Shown here piece by piece: positions 1 to 8,497 of a stretch of DNA of 64,000 nucleotides (positions are counted from its first letter, which is position 1; each line of letters starts with the position of its first letter). The stretch is from NCBI RefSeq assembly GCF_012273515.2, contig NZ_CP050975.2, positions 7,254,001-7,318,000 of the forward strand, in the 5' to 3' direction. Under the pieces are notes generated by a model. It saw only the letters and a program-made list of their open reading frames with translations, had not been told where the DNA came from and did not search any database. Made by a program: the position numbers and the translations under genes. This stretch comes from Streptomyces sp. RPA4-2. Lineage in GTDB: Bacteria > Actinomycetota > Actinomycetes > Streptomycetales > Streptomycetaceae.

Positions 1-6
1 GGCCGG

Positions 7-558
7 ATGCCTGAGAACGACTCCCCCTATCTCGCCCAGGGCCCCCGCGCGGGCATACGGCACTTCACGTACGAGGACGCGGCCGAGTTCACCGCGAGGG
101 TCCGCGAGAGCAAGGCCCTGCATCAGCCCTGGCTCTTCCCGCCGGGAAGCCCCGACGCCTACGCGGCGTACGCGGGACGGCTCATCAAGGACCCCACGAA
201 GGCCGGTTTCCTCGTCTGCGCACGGGACGGCGGGGCCATCGCCGGCTTCATCAACATCAACAACATCGTCGAGGGCGGCTTTCTGAGCGGGGCGCTCGGA
301 TACGGCGCCTTCGCGCACGCCGCGGGGCGGGGACTCATGTCCGAGGGGCTCGGGCTCGTGGTCCGGTACGCCTTCGCGACGATGGGGCTGCACCGGCTGG
401 AGATCAACGTCCAGCCCGGGAACGCCGCCTCCATCGCGCTCGCCCGGCGCTGCGGATTCCGGCTGGAGGGCTTCTCGCCGGACTTCATCCACATCGACGG
501 CGCCTGGCGCGACCACGAACGCTGGGCGATCACCTCGGAGATGACCTCTTCCCCGTGA
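7..558 (+). CDS. GNAT-family N-acetyltransferase (RimJ/RimL-like)
   Basis: Predicted acyl-CoA-dependent N-acetyltransferase of 183 residues, the normal size for RimJ/RimL-type GNATs that acetylate protein N-termini or small amines. The acetyl-CoA pyrophosphate loop is visible as AAGRGLMSEG (about residues 105-115). It is followed by the helix-strand segment with LHRLEINVQPGNAASIALAR and the C-terminal CGFRLEG, which are the usual motif A/B signatures. The substrate cannot be told. The start is the first ATG of the window, and only six bases precede it, so a ribosome binding site cannot be judged and an earlier start outside the window is possible. It stands alone; the next gene starts about 140 bases downstream. 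Confidence 0.85.
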   Translation: MPENDSPYLAQGPRAGIRHFTYEDAAEFTARVRESKALHQPWLFPPGSPDAYAAYAGRLIKDPTKAGFLVCARDGGAIAGFININNIVEGGFLSGALGYGAFAHAAGRGLMSEGLGLVVRYAFATMGLHRLEINVQPGNAASIALARRCGFRLEGFSPDFIHIDGAWRDHERWAITSEMTSSP

Positions 559-696
559 CCCGCCCGCGCCCGGCACGGTCCCCGGCCTCCCGGCCCGCCG
601 GCGCCCGGAAGGCCGGGCGGCGCCGCCGCCTTTGCGTAATCCTGACCGTATCCTGACGAGCGGAACCCCTGGTCAGGTGCGCGATGTCGCTGTTCC

Positions 697-2700
697 ATGG
701 TCGTCGTGACGACGATCCGACGTGACGTAATGACGCTGCCGTCAGCGGAGTTGGGCCCCAGCAACCCCCTGCCGCCCCTGCGGCCGCTCGACGAGGCGCA
801 TCGCATCGACGACCGGGACCGTGAAGGACTCCCCCGGGACATGGCCCGGCAGATCGGCTACGAACCCCTGCGCGACGTCCTGCCGGAGCGCCTCCGGGAC
901 GGCTACGACAGACACCGCACGCCCCGCGCGACCGACACGATCGTGATCGAGAACGACCGCCTGCGGGTCACCGTACTGCCGTCCCGCGGAGGTCGTGTCG
1001 CCTCCCTCTTCCACAAGCCCTCGCAGCGCGAACTCCTGTACCGCAACCCGGTGTTCCAGCCCGCCTGCTTCGCCCTCAACGGCGCCTGGTTCTCCGGCGG
1101 CATCGAGTGGAACATCGGCGCGACCGGCCACACGACCCTGTCCTGCGCACCCGTCCACGCGGCCCGGGTAGCGGCCCCCGACGGCGGTGAGATGCTCCGC
1201 CTGTGGGAGTGGGAACGGCTGCGCGACCTGCCCTTCCAGGTCGACCTGTGGCTGCCGGAGGGCTCCGACTTCCTGCACGTCGGCGTCCGCGTCCGCAACC
1301 CGCACGAGAAGCCCGCCCCCGTGTACTGGTGGTCCAACATCGCCGTCCCCGAGCGGCGCAGGGTGCTGGTCCCGGCGGACGAGGCCTGGCACTTCGGCTA
1401 CGAGCGGCGGCTGCGCCGGGTGCCGGTACCCGAGCACGAGGGCGTCGACCGCACCCGTCCGCCGCGCGCCGACTTCCCCGCCGACTACTTCTACGAAGTA
1501 CCCGACGGGCAGCGCCGCTGGATCGCCGCGCTCGACGACGCGGGTGAAGGGCTCGTGCAGACGTCCACCGACGTGCTGCGCGGACGCAAGCTGTTCGTCT
1601 GGGGTTCCGGCGCGGGCGGGCGGCGCTGGCAGGAGTGGCTCACCGAGCCCGGCACCGGCGGCTACTGCGAGATCCAGGCCGGGCTCGCCCGCACCCAGCT
1701 GGAGCATGTGCGGCTGGACGCGGAGGGCGAGGTGACCTGGCTGGAGTCGTACGGGCCGCTGGCGGGGGACGACGCCGGCGCGCGGACGGTCCACGGAGCC
1801 GACTGGGCCGCGGCGCGGGCGGAGGTGGAGGGCCGTCTGGAGCGCGCTCTGCCACGGGCCGACGTCGAGGCGGCGTACGCGGCCTGGCTCCCGCACGCCG
1901 ACACCGAACCCGGCGAGGTGCTGCACGTCGGGTCCGGCTGGGGAGCCCTCGAAGTGCTGCGCGCCACCTACAAGTTGGCGGGGACGCCGTTCGACGAGTG
2001 CACGCTGGGAGCGGCCCAGGCGCCGTGGGTGGAACTGCTCAGGACCGGTGCCTTTCCCGAGCAACGCCGGGTCGGGCCGCCGGGCGAGTCGCTGGTCGCC
2101 CCGCACTGGCGGGACATGCTGGAGACGGCGCCCGCCAAGCCGCTCGCCGAGTACCACCTCGGCGTCGCCCAGTGGCACGCGGGGGATGTGGCGCAGGCGG
2201 TGCGCAGTTGGGAGCGGGCACTCGAACTCGCCCCGTCCCTCTGGCCGTTGCTGCGCTGTCTGGCCGTCGCGGACCAGCAGGCGGGCAACCGGGAGCGGGC
2301 CGCCGACCGGTACGCGGAGGCGTTCGACGACCTGTGCCAGGAGCGTCGTGACGACGGTGCGGCGTGGACCGCGGCCACGGCCGCGCTCGGGCGGGAGGCG
2401 CTGGCGGCGCTGCTCGCGGTGCGGCGTACGGCGGACGCGCGGAGGGTCTGGGAGAGGCTGCGGCCCGCGACCCGGGAAAGGGGTCGATTCCGGCTGATCG
2501 AGGCGGAGTTGCTGCTCGCGGAGGGGGACCGGGAGGGCGCGCGGGCCGTGTTCGACGCGGGGTTCGAGGTCGCCGATCTGCGGGAGGGCGCCGAGGCGAT
2601 CGGCGTGCTGTGGGCTCGACTGACCGACGAGGCGCTGCCCGACCGGTACGACTTCCGGATGCGGCCGCCGGCGATCGAATGGGGTGTCGATCCGGCCTGA
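697..2700 (+). CDS. DUF5107 domain protein with C-terminal tetratricopeptide repeats
   Basis: A 667-residue cytoplasmic protein without a signal peptide. The N-terminal two thirds (about residues 75-380) is rich in Trp and aromatic beta-strand segments, such as NGAWFSGGIEWNIGATGH and WWSNIAVPE, that recall DUF5107, a family with a galactose-mutarotase-like beta-sandwich. Residues about 480-640 contain TPR-like helical pairs (AEYHLGVAQWHAGDVAQAV, RAADRYAEAF). In this family the combination suggests carbohydrate binding or modification linked to a scaffold, but no reaction is established. Start choice is uncertain: the ATG at 697 has no clear Shine-Dalgarno and an in-frame ATG at 730 is equally possible. 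Confidence 0.8.
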   Translation: MVVVTTIRRDVMTLPSAELGPSNPLPPLRPLDEAHRIDDRDREGLPRDMARQIGYEPLRDVLPERLRDGYDRHRTPRATDTIVIENDRLRVTVLPSRGGRVASLFHKPSQRELLYRNPVFQPACFALNGAWFSGGIEWNIGATGHTTLSCAPVHAARVAAPDGGEMLRLWEWERLRDLPFQVDLWLPEGSDFLHVGVRVRNPHEKPAPVYWWSNIAVPERRRVLVPADEAWHFGYERRLRRVPVPEHEGVDRTRPPRADFPADYFYEVPDGQRRWIAALDDAGEGLVQTSTDVLRGRKLFVWGSGAGGRRWQEWLTEPGTGGYCEIQAGLARTQLEHVRLDAEGEVTWLESYGPLAGDDAGARTVHGADWAAARAEVEGRLERALPRADVEAAYAAWLPHADTEPGEVLHVGSGWGALEVLRATYKLAGTPFDECTLGAAQAPWVELLRTGAFPEQRRVGPPGESLVAPHWRDMLETAPAKPLAEYHLGVAQWHAGDVAQAVRSWERALELAPSLWPLLRCLAVADQQAGNRERAADRYAEAFDDLCQERRDDGAAWTAATAALGREALAALLAVRRTADARRVWERLRPATRERGRFRLIEAELLLAEGDREGARAVFDAGFEVADLREGAEAIGVLWARLTDEALPDRYDFRMRPPAIEWGVDPA

Positions 2701-2781
2701 ACGGGACCCGCCCTCGTAGGCCGGGAGCCGGGGCGGACCGGCCCGCCCCGGCCCGCGAGGGCGGAAAGGGGACCGGACCGG

Positions 2782-3135
2782 CTACTGGGCCGTCCCGCGG
2801 TCCACGTACTCGTAGACGACCCCGTCCGGATGCATGGCGATCAGGTTGCGGCCCGCGGGTGTCCCCACGGGCCCCGCCAGGATGTGCGCACCCAGCTCGC
2901 CGAGCACCCGATGGGCCTCGTCGACGTCCTTGACGGCGATGGTCGCGGCGACCTTGCGCAGGACGTCCAGCTCGGCCTCCGGTCCACTCATCAGCAGGAA
3001 GCAGCCCACCGCGGCGACCGACACTCCGCCGCGCTCGAACCGCAGGGCGCGCACGCCCGCGAGTCTTTCGTAGAAGGGGACCGAAGCCTCCAGGTCGTCG
3101 ACGCAGACACGCAGCGTGGTTCCCAGAATCTCCAT
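2782..3135 (-). CDS. VOC-family (glyoxalase-like) protein
   Basis: A 117-residue single vicinal-oxygen-chelate module. It begins MEILGTTLRVCVDDLEASVPFYERLAG, the usual first beta-alpha-beta unit, and ends with the typical strand in which a metal-ligand Glu appears (VVYEYVDR). Members include glyoxalase I, extradiol dioxygenases and antibiotic-binding proteins; nothing here fixes the substrate. The reading frame extends 17 codons upstream but that part is Arg/Pro-rich shadow sequence, so the start was set at the ATG that begins the conserved fold. It lies in tandem with a methyltransferase on the same strand, 135 bases downstream of that gene. Confidence 0.8.
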   Translation of the reverse strand: MEILGTTLRVCVDDLEASVPFYERLAGVRALRFERGGVSVAAVGCFLLMSGPEAELDVLRKVAATIAVKDVDEAHRVLGELGAHILAGPVGTPAGRNLIAMHPDGVVYEYVDRGTAQ

Positions 3136-3232
3136 ACGGAGGAGCCTAGTTGGGGCAGCCTCGGGAGGAGATCGTTTCGGACGCATCCCCAGGCGGCCGG
3201 TCCACCCGTCGCGGAGCGGCCGTTTCGTCCCT

Positions 3233-3278
3233 CCTCGGCCGGGCGGCTCACCCGTCCTCGGCCGGGCGGGTCACACGC
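3233..3278. repeat. 23-bp tandem duplication at the 3' end of the methyltransferase gene
   Basis: Two adjacent 23-base copies (3233-3255 and 3256-3278) share the core CCTCGGCCGGGCGG followed by TCAC. The second copy contains the stop codon of the methyltransferase at 3271-3273. It looks like a recent slippage or duplication event at the end of that gene. Confidence 0.6.
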
Positions 3279-4092
3279 CCTTCCGGCAGAGGATCTCCCC
3301 GTGCAGCACGGAGAACCAGCCGTCCTCCCGGCGCCCCCACTCGCGCCACGCCTCCGACACGGCCCGCAGGTGCCCGGCGGTCGCGTGGCCGCCCTCGGTC
3401 GCCCGGTCCGCGTACGCCGAGGCCAGGGTGCGATCGGCCCACAGCCCGCTCCACCACTCCCGCTCGGCCTCGGTGGCGAAGGTCCAGGTGCTCGACGTCG
3501 CGGTGATGTCCGTGAGCCCGGCGGCCAGTGCCCACGACCTGAGACGGCGGCCCGCGGCCGGCTCGCCCCCGTTGGCGCGGGCGACGCGCAGATACAGGTC
3601 CTGCCAGTCGGTCATGCCCGGTACCTCGGGATACCAGGTCATGGCCGAGTAGTCCGCGTCGCGGACGGCGATGAAGCCGCCGGGCCTGGTGACCCGGTGC
3701 ATCTCGCGCAGCGCCCGCACCGGGTCGCCCACGTGCTGCAGCACCTGGTGGGCGTGGACGACGCAGAAGGTGTCGTCAGGGAAGTCCAGGGCGTGCACGT
3801 CCGCGACCTCGAACTCCACGTTGCGCAGACCGCGGTCGGCCGCCGTGGCGCGGGCCTGGTCCAGGATTCCGGGGGCGTGGTCGACGCCCGTGACGTGCCC
3901 GTCGGGAACCAGTTCCGCCAGGTCGGCGGTGATGGTGCCCGGTCCGCAGCCGATGTCCAGGATCTTCATGTGGGGCTTGAGCGAGTCGAGCAGGTAGGCC
4001 GCGGAGTTGGCGGCGGTGCGCCAGGTGTGCGAGCGCAGCACGGACTCGTGGTGGCCGTGCGTGTAGACGGCGGTCTCCTGCGGCTTCGGCAT
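3271..4092 (-). CDS. Class I SAM-dependent methyltransferase
   Basis: A 273-residue methyltransferase of the UbiE/Methyltransf_11 type. SAM-binding motif I is ILDIGCGPGTITADLAELV (about residues 44-62), the acidic motif II is VTGVDHAPG, and motif III VHAHQVLQHVGDPVRALREMHRVTRPGG is clear. The family methylates quinones, lipids or small molecules; the acceptor is unknown. The ATG is preceded on the minus strand by GAAGGGG at good spacing, supporting the start. It precedes the VOC gene in the same direction. A 23-base tandem duplication overlaps the stop codon. Confidence 0.88.
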   Translation of the reverse strand: MPKPQETAVYTHGHHESVLRSHTWRTAANSAAYLLDSLKPHMKILDIGCGPGTITADLAELVPDGHVTGVDHAPGILDQARATAADRGLRNVEFEVADVHALDFPDDTFCVVHAHQVLQHVGDPVRALREMHRVTRPGGFIAVRDADYSAMTWYPEVPGMTDWQDLYLRVARANGGEPAAGRRLRSWALAAGLTDITATSSTWTFATEAEREWWSGLWADRTLASAYADRATEGGHATAGHLRAVSEAWREWGRREDGWFSVLHGEILCRKGV

Positions 4093-4190
4093 GACCGTTC
4101 CCCTTCGTCTTCTTCTCGTCGGTCATGGATCACCGTACGCCCGCGTGTCGGATGGTGAGACCTGCGTCTTGTCATCTGGACACCGCGTTC

Positions 4191-4785
4191 TCAGTGGCGC
4201 GGACCGTGCTGCGGGAGCATGCCCCGTACGGCGTACGCGGCGGCGGCGCCCAGGGCCGCGCCCGCGAGGACGTCGCTCGGGAAGTGGGCGCCGGTGTAGA
4301 CACGGGACAGGGCCACCGCGGTGGCGAGCGGTGCCACGGCGGCGCCCCAGCCGCGCGACTCCAGTGCCACCCCCGTCGCGAAGGCGGCGGCCGACGCGGA
4401 GTGACCCGACGGGAACGAGGTCGTGATCGGCTGGCGCTTGAGCTTAAGCGCCCGGGGGACCGGGGCGAGGGACGGGCAGGGCGGCGCACCGTCCGTTTGC
4501 CGACGGTGTTGATCGTGGCGGAGGCGAGGCCGAGTGAGGCGAGACCCCTGGCCGCGGCCCGGCGCGCGTGGGGGGTGCGGGTGGCGGCGAGGGCCGCGGC
4601 CGTGGCGAACCACAGCAGGCCGTGGTTCGCGCTGCGGCTCAGTTTCGGCAGGAGGCGGTCACCGCCCGGCCAGTGGCGGGACGCGACGGCTTCGAAGAGG
4701 CGGGAGTCCGCCGTCAGGAAGCGGTTCCGGACGGGGTGAGGGCCCGGGGACCGGTGGTGAGGTCGATGTCAGGCGTGGTGGTCAT
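4191..4785 (-). pseudogene. PAP2-family phosphatase broken by two frameshifts
   Basis: Conserved phosphatidic-acid-phosphatase (PAP2) sequence runs through three reading frames of the minus strand. An ATG at 4785 opens MTTTPDIDLTTGPRALTP and then meets a stop within about 24 codons. A second frame continues without its own start as RNRFLTADSRLFEAVASRHW and reaches INTVGKRTVRRP. A third frame carries the catalytic motifs SFPSGHSAS and SRVYTGAHFPSD to the stop at 4191. Each junction (near 4735 and near 4475) is repaired by adding one base, so two single-base deletions or two base-calling errors explain it. If intact it would be a membrane-associated lipid phosphatase of roughly 190-200 residues. 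Confidence 0.75.
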
Positions 4786-5001
4786 GGGGTGCGACTACCC
4801 GCGCCGAGGCGTTTTCCGCCCCCGCGGCCCGCACCGGCCTCCGCCGCCCCCGGCCGGGACGGAGACCCGGAATCGCGGGGGCGACCCGTGCGGGGCCGGG
4901 GCGTGGTTCCGGGCTCGGCCGGGCGCGCGGGGACGCGGGGTGGCCCACCTGTCGGATATGGGTTTGCCGGGCGGCCCCGCCTCCACGGAGAATGCCTCAC
5001 C

Positions 5002-6621
5002 ATGGGACACCTCGAAGCCGCACATCTTGAGTACTACCTTCCCGACGGGAGGGCGCTGCTCGGCGACGTGTCGTTTCGGGTGGGGGAAGGGGCCGTCGTC
5101 GCCCTGGTCGGACCGAACGGAGCCGGCAAGACCACGCTGCTCCGGCTGATCTCGGGGGAGCTGAAGCCGCACGGGGGGACCGTCACCGTCGGTGGCGGCC
5201 TCGGTGTGATGCGTCAGTTCGTCGGCTCGGTACGGGACGAGACGTCCGTACGGGACCTGCTCGTGTCCGTGGCACCGCCCCGCATCCGGCAGGCCGCGAA
5301 GGCCGTCGACGCCGCCGAGCACGATCTCATGACCATCGACGACGAGGCCTCCCAGCTCCGCTACGCGCAGGCCCTGTCCGACTGGGCCGAGGTGCGCGGA
5401 TACGAGTCCGAGACGCTCTGGGACATGTGCACCATGGCCGCGCTCGGCGTCCCGTACGAGAAGGCGCAGTGGCGTCAGGTGCGGACGCTGTCCGGCGGTG
5501 AGCAGAAGCGGCTGGTGCTCGAGGCCCTGCTGCGCGGCACCGACGAGGTCCTGCTCCTCGACGAGCCGGACAACTATCTCGACGTACCCGGTAAGCGCTG
5601 GCTGGAGGAGCGGCTCAAGGAGACCCGCAAGACCGTTCTGTTCGTCTCCCACGACCGGGAGCTGCTGGCGCGCGCCGCCGAGAAGATCGTCAGCGTCGAG
5701 CCCAGCCCGGCCGGTGCCGACGCCTGGGTGCACGGCGGCGGCTTCGCGACGTACCACGAGGCCCGCCAGGAGCGCTTCGCCCGCTTCGAGGAACTGCGCA
5801 GACGCTGGGACGAGAAGCACGCCCAGTTGAAGAAGCTGGTGCTGAACCTGCGTCAGGCCGCGTCCATCAGCCATGAGTTGGCGTCCCGCTACCAGGCCGC
5901 GCAGACCCGGCTGAGGAAGTTCGAGGAGGCCGGGCCGCCGCCTGAGCCGCCGCGCGAGCAGGACATCAGGATGCGGCTGCACGGCGGACGGACCGGTGTG
6001 CGGGCCATCACCTGCCAGGGGCTCGAGCTCACCGGTCTGATGAACCCCTTCGACCTGGAGGTCTTCTACGGCGAGCGCGTCGCCGTGCTCGGTTCCAACG
6101 GCTCCGGGAAGTCGCACTTCCTGCGTCTGCTCGCCGGGGACACCGTCGCGCACACCGGCGCGTGGAAACTCGGCGCGCGGGTCGTCGCGGGACACTTCGC
6201 GCAGACGCACGCCCATCCCGAGCTGCAGGGGCGCACGCTCCTCGACATCCTGTGGAGCGAGCACTCCCAGGACCGCGGCGCCGCGATGTCCCGGCTGCGC
6301 CGCTACGAACTGACCGCCCAGGCCGAGCAGCGGTTCGAGAAGCTCTCCGGCGGGCAGCAGGCCCGCTTCCAGATCCTGCTGCTGGAGCTGGAGGGCTCCA
6401 CCGCCCTGCTGCTGGACGAGCCGACCGACAACCTCGACCTGGAGTCGGCCGAGGCACTCCAGGAGGGCCTGGAGGCATACGAGGGGACGGTCCTCGCGGT
6501 CACCCACGACCGCTGGTTCGCCCGCTCCTTCGACCGCTACCTGGTCTTCGGTTCCGACGGACGGATCCGGGAGACGGCGGAGCCGGTCTGGGACGAGCGG
6601 CGCGTGGAGCGCGCCCGCTAG
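5002..6621 (+). CDS. ABC-F family ATPase (two nucleotide-binding domains, no membrane part)
   Basis: A 539-residue protein with two tandem ABC domains and no transmembrane segments. Domain 1 has Walker A GPNGAGKTT (about residues 38-46), signature LSGGEQKRL and Walker B VLLLDEPDNYLD. Domain 2 has Walker A GSNGSGKSH, signature LSGGQQARF and Walker B ALLLDEPTDNLD. Between them is a charged helical linker (about 255-330), the P-site tRNA-interaction motif region of ABC-F proteins. ABC-F proteins act on the ribosome, either as translation factors or as antibiotic-resistance factors; which applies here cannot be told. The frame is open for 150 codons upstream, but the fold starts at the ATG at 5002. 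About 215 bases without a gene precede it. Confidence 0.9.
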   Translation: MGHLEAAHLEYYLPDGRALLGDVSFRVGEGAVVALVGPNGAGKTTLLRLISGELKPHGGTVTVGGGLGVMRQFVGSVRDETSVRDLLVSVAPPRIRQAAKAVDAAEHDLMTIDDEASQLRYAQALSDWAEVRGYESETLWDMCTMAALGVPYEKAQWRQVRTLSGGEQKRLVLEALLRGTDEVLLLDEPDNYLDVPGKRWLEERLKETRKTVLFVSHDRELLARAAEKIVSVEPSPAGADAWVHGGGFATYHEARQERFARFEELRRRWDEKHAQLKKLVLNLRQAASISHELASRYQAAQTRLRKFEEAGPPPEPPREQDIRMRLHGGRTGVRAITCQGLELTGLMNPFDLEVFYGERVAVLGSNGSGKSHFLRLLAGDTVAHTGAWKLGARVVAGHFAQTHAHPELQGRTLLDILWSEHSQDRGAAMSRLRRYELTAQAEQRFEKLSGGQQARFQILLLELEGSTALLLDEPTDNLDLESAEALQEGLEAYEGTVLAVTHDRWFARSFDRYLVFGSDGRIRETAEPVWDERRVERAR

Positions 6622-6793
6622 ACAGGGCCCCGGACGCCCGTGGAATGCCTGGTTCCCCGGATGTTCGTAGAGTGGAGGGAGAACGGCGAGATCCATGGTT
6701 CCCTCCCGGACGCCGCTCGGGTGCCGCTCGCGGGAGTGTGTGCCCGGCGGGCACCCGGACCGCGCCGCAGGACACGACGAGCGGGGTACCACC

Positions 6794-7030
6794 ATGACCG
6801 GAGTCGACCCGGACCGGCTGGACGACCAGCAGCTGATGAGAGAGCTGGAGACGATCCACCGGACCCGCCACGACACGCTGCTCCACGGCTCGAACGACGC
6901 GCTGCGGACCCACAACGTGCGCATGGCCCAGTTGGAGGGCGAGTACCTGCGCCGCCACCCGCGCCGCCCGGTGGCCCCGGGCCGGACCCGCGACGGAGCC
7001 CGCGACCGGGTCTTCGGCGGAGCCGTCTGA
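6794..7030 (+). CDS. DUF6158 family small protein
   Basis: A 78-residue, charged, mostly helical protein without signal peptide or membrane segment. The sequence DDQQLMRELETIHRTRHDTLLHGS followed by QLEGEYLRRHPRR matches a small conserved streptomycete family that I recall as DUF6158. Its function is unknown. The ATG at 6794 was chosen because the homologous part begins there. The upstream extension of the frame is Arg/Pro/Gly-rich and resembles non-coding sequence. Confidence 0.7.
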   Translation: MTGVDPDRLDDQQLMRELETIHRTRHDTLLHGSNDALRTHNVRMAQLEGEYLRRHPRRPVAPGRTRDGARDRVFGGAV

Positions 7031-7594
7031 ACGCTCCGGACGGCGTCCCCGGCGGGGGCCCGGTCGCTCCCCTCGCACCCGCGACCGGACCCGCGCCGCT
7101 CCGGCGCCGTCGCTGACACCGGCGCCGAGTCCGGCCACCCCCTGTGCGGCTCGGCACGGCTGATGCCGGCGAGCGCCGAGCCGGGGAACTCGGACACCGC
7201 GACGTCCTCGACAGGGGCCGACACGGCGACGTCCCCGACACCGGCCGGCTCCGCGAGGTCCCCGCGACGGGCCGGCTCCGCGGGCTGACCGCACTTCGCG
7301 CACGCATCGGACAGGGCCGTGGACCCTCGCCGGGTTCTCGGCCGCCGGGGATGCGGGTGCCTCAGCAGTACCCCCGGGACCGCGGCCCATGCCCGGCGGA
7401 CAGGTATCAACCCACGCGGTGCGTAAGGGGTTTGTCCCGACTGCGCAGGGGCAGGCGGAATTTCAGTGCTTCGGACAGGAGGCACGTCCGTGGGAGCCGT
7501 CAGGTTCTCGCCACGGGTGTGCCTGTCCGGCGCACCCCGCGCTCCCACGGTGACCGTCCAACCCAAGGCACTTTCAAGGGAGTTGCGACGCACC
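7031..7594. other. Long non-coding gap with 27-bp tandem repeats upstream of the sigma factor
   Basis: No convincing gene lies here. Three adjacent 27-base imperfect repeats occupy 7199-7225, 7226-7252 and 7253-7279, each beginning GCGACGTCC or GCGAGGTCC, and a fourth partial copy follows. A minus-strand frame over the repeats starts with a CxxC-like stretch (CAKCGQP) and is rich in GC at third positions, but it has no recognisable fold and was not called. Near 7430-7455 the spacing GTTT, 14 bases, GGGGCA loosely resembles a SigB/SigF-type promoter, which would fit autoregulation of the downstream sigma gene. This is a weak match. Confidence 0.5.
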
Positions 7595-8389
7595 ATGGGA
7601 AACCAAGTGAGCGCCAAACGCCACCCGCACGACGACGCCCCCGACACCACAGAGGCGTTCCGCAGGCTTGCCGCGCTCCCCGCGGGGAGCGCGCGCGACG
7701 CACTCCGCGAGGAGATCGTCGAGGCCTGGCTGCCCATGGCCGACCGGCTCGCGGGCCGGTTCCGCAACCGTGGCGAGAGCCTGGAGGATCTGCGGCAGGT
7801 GGCGGCGCTCGGCCTGGTCAAGGCCGTCGACCGGTACGACCCCGAACTCGGGAACGCCTTCGAGAGCTACGCCGTGCCGACCGTGACCGGTGAGATCAAG
7901 CGCCACTTCCGCGACCACATGTGGACCGTCCATGTGCCGCGGCGGGTCCAGGACCTGCGCAACCGTGTGCGGTTCGCCCAGCAGGAACTGTCGGGGACCG
8001 TCTCGGGTCACGGGCCCACCGTCGCCGAGATCGCCGCGCACGCCCGGATGAGCGAGGAGGACGTCCGGGCCGGCCTGGAGGCGCTGGAGAGCTTCAGCGC
8101 GCTCTCCCTCGACGCCGAGCTCCGGGGCAGTGGCGACGGGTACTCGCTCAGCGACGCCCTCGGCTCGGCCGACCCCGCCCTCGACGTCGTGATCGACCGC
8201 GAGGCCGTCAAGCCCCGGCTGCGGGCCCTGCCCGAGCGTGAACGCACCATCCTCTACATGCGGTTCTTCGGCGACATGACCCAGAGCAGCATCGCCGAGC
8301 AGCTCGGCATCTCGCAGATGCACGTCTCCCGGCTGATCAGCCGTTGCTGCGCGCGGCTGCGGAACCAGGTCCTGCGCGACGCGGCGTGA
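7595..8389 (+). CDS. SigB/SigF-type RNA polymerase sigma factor
   Basis: A 264-residue alternative sigma factor of the SigB/SigF/SigG group, which in Streptomyces directs stress and developmental transcription. Region 2 is clear (LAGRFRNRGESLEDLRQVAALGLVKAVDRYDP and the core-binding/-10 segment AVPTVTGEIKRHFRDH), as is region 3 (VPRRVQDLRNRV). Region 4 contains a helix-turn-helix (FFGDMTQSSIAEQLGISQMHVSRL). The length is standard. The frame is open upstream, but the ATG at 7595 follows an AAGGGAG element and starts the usual N-terminal tail. Such factors are normally held by anti-sigma kinases; a PAS-GAF protein lies convergently next door. Confidence 0.92.
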   Translation: MGNQVSAKRHPHDDAPDTTEAFRRLAALPAGSARDALREEIVEAWLPMADRLAGRFRNRGESLEDLRQVAALGLVKAVDRYDPELGNAFESYAVPTVTGEIKRHFRDHMWTVHVPRRVQDLRNRVRFAQQELSGTVSGHGPTVAEIAAHARMSEEDVRAGLEALESFSALSLDAELRGSGDGYSLSDALGSADPALDVVIDREAVKPRLRALPERERTILYMRFFGDMTQSSIAEQLGISQMHVSRLISRCCARLRNQVLRDAA

Positions 8390-8394
8390 CCGGT

Positions 8395-8428
8395 CCACCG
8401 GGCGTGGTCCGACCGGACACGGCGGTGG
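8395..8428. terminator. Hairpin between convergent sigma factor and PAS-GAF genes
   Basis: CCACCG and CGGTGG flank an inner GTCC-GACC-GGAC stem, giving an imperfect hairpin just after the sigma-factor stop and before the convergent gene's stop. There is no T-run, as is usual in streptomycetes. Could serve both directions. Confidence 0.4.
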
Positions 8429-8497
8429 GCAGGCGCGGGTGAAGGCGGTCCGGCACGCGGCCCCCCACGGGTCCGGCAGACGCGTCGTCAAGGTGCG

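Noticed and set aside
7140..7310. A small CxxC protein on the minus strand over the 27-bp repeats
   Set aside because: No start with ribosome site, no fold, and the frame continues antisense into DUF6158.
4795..7821. A 1008-codon open frame on the minus strand
   Set aside because: It is antisense to the ABC-F gene, DUF6158 and the sigma factor. Composition is shadow-like, with no domain, and it spans three real genes.
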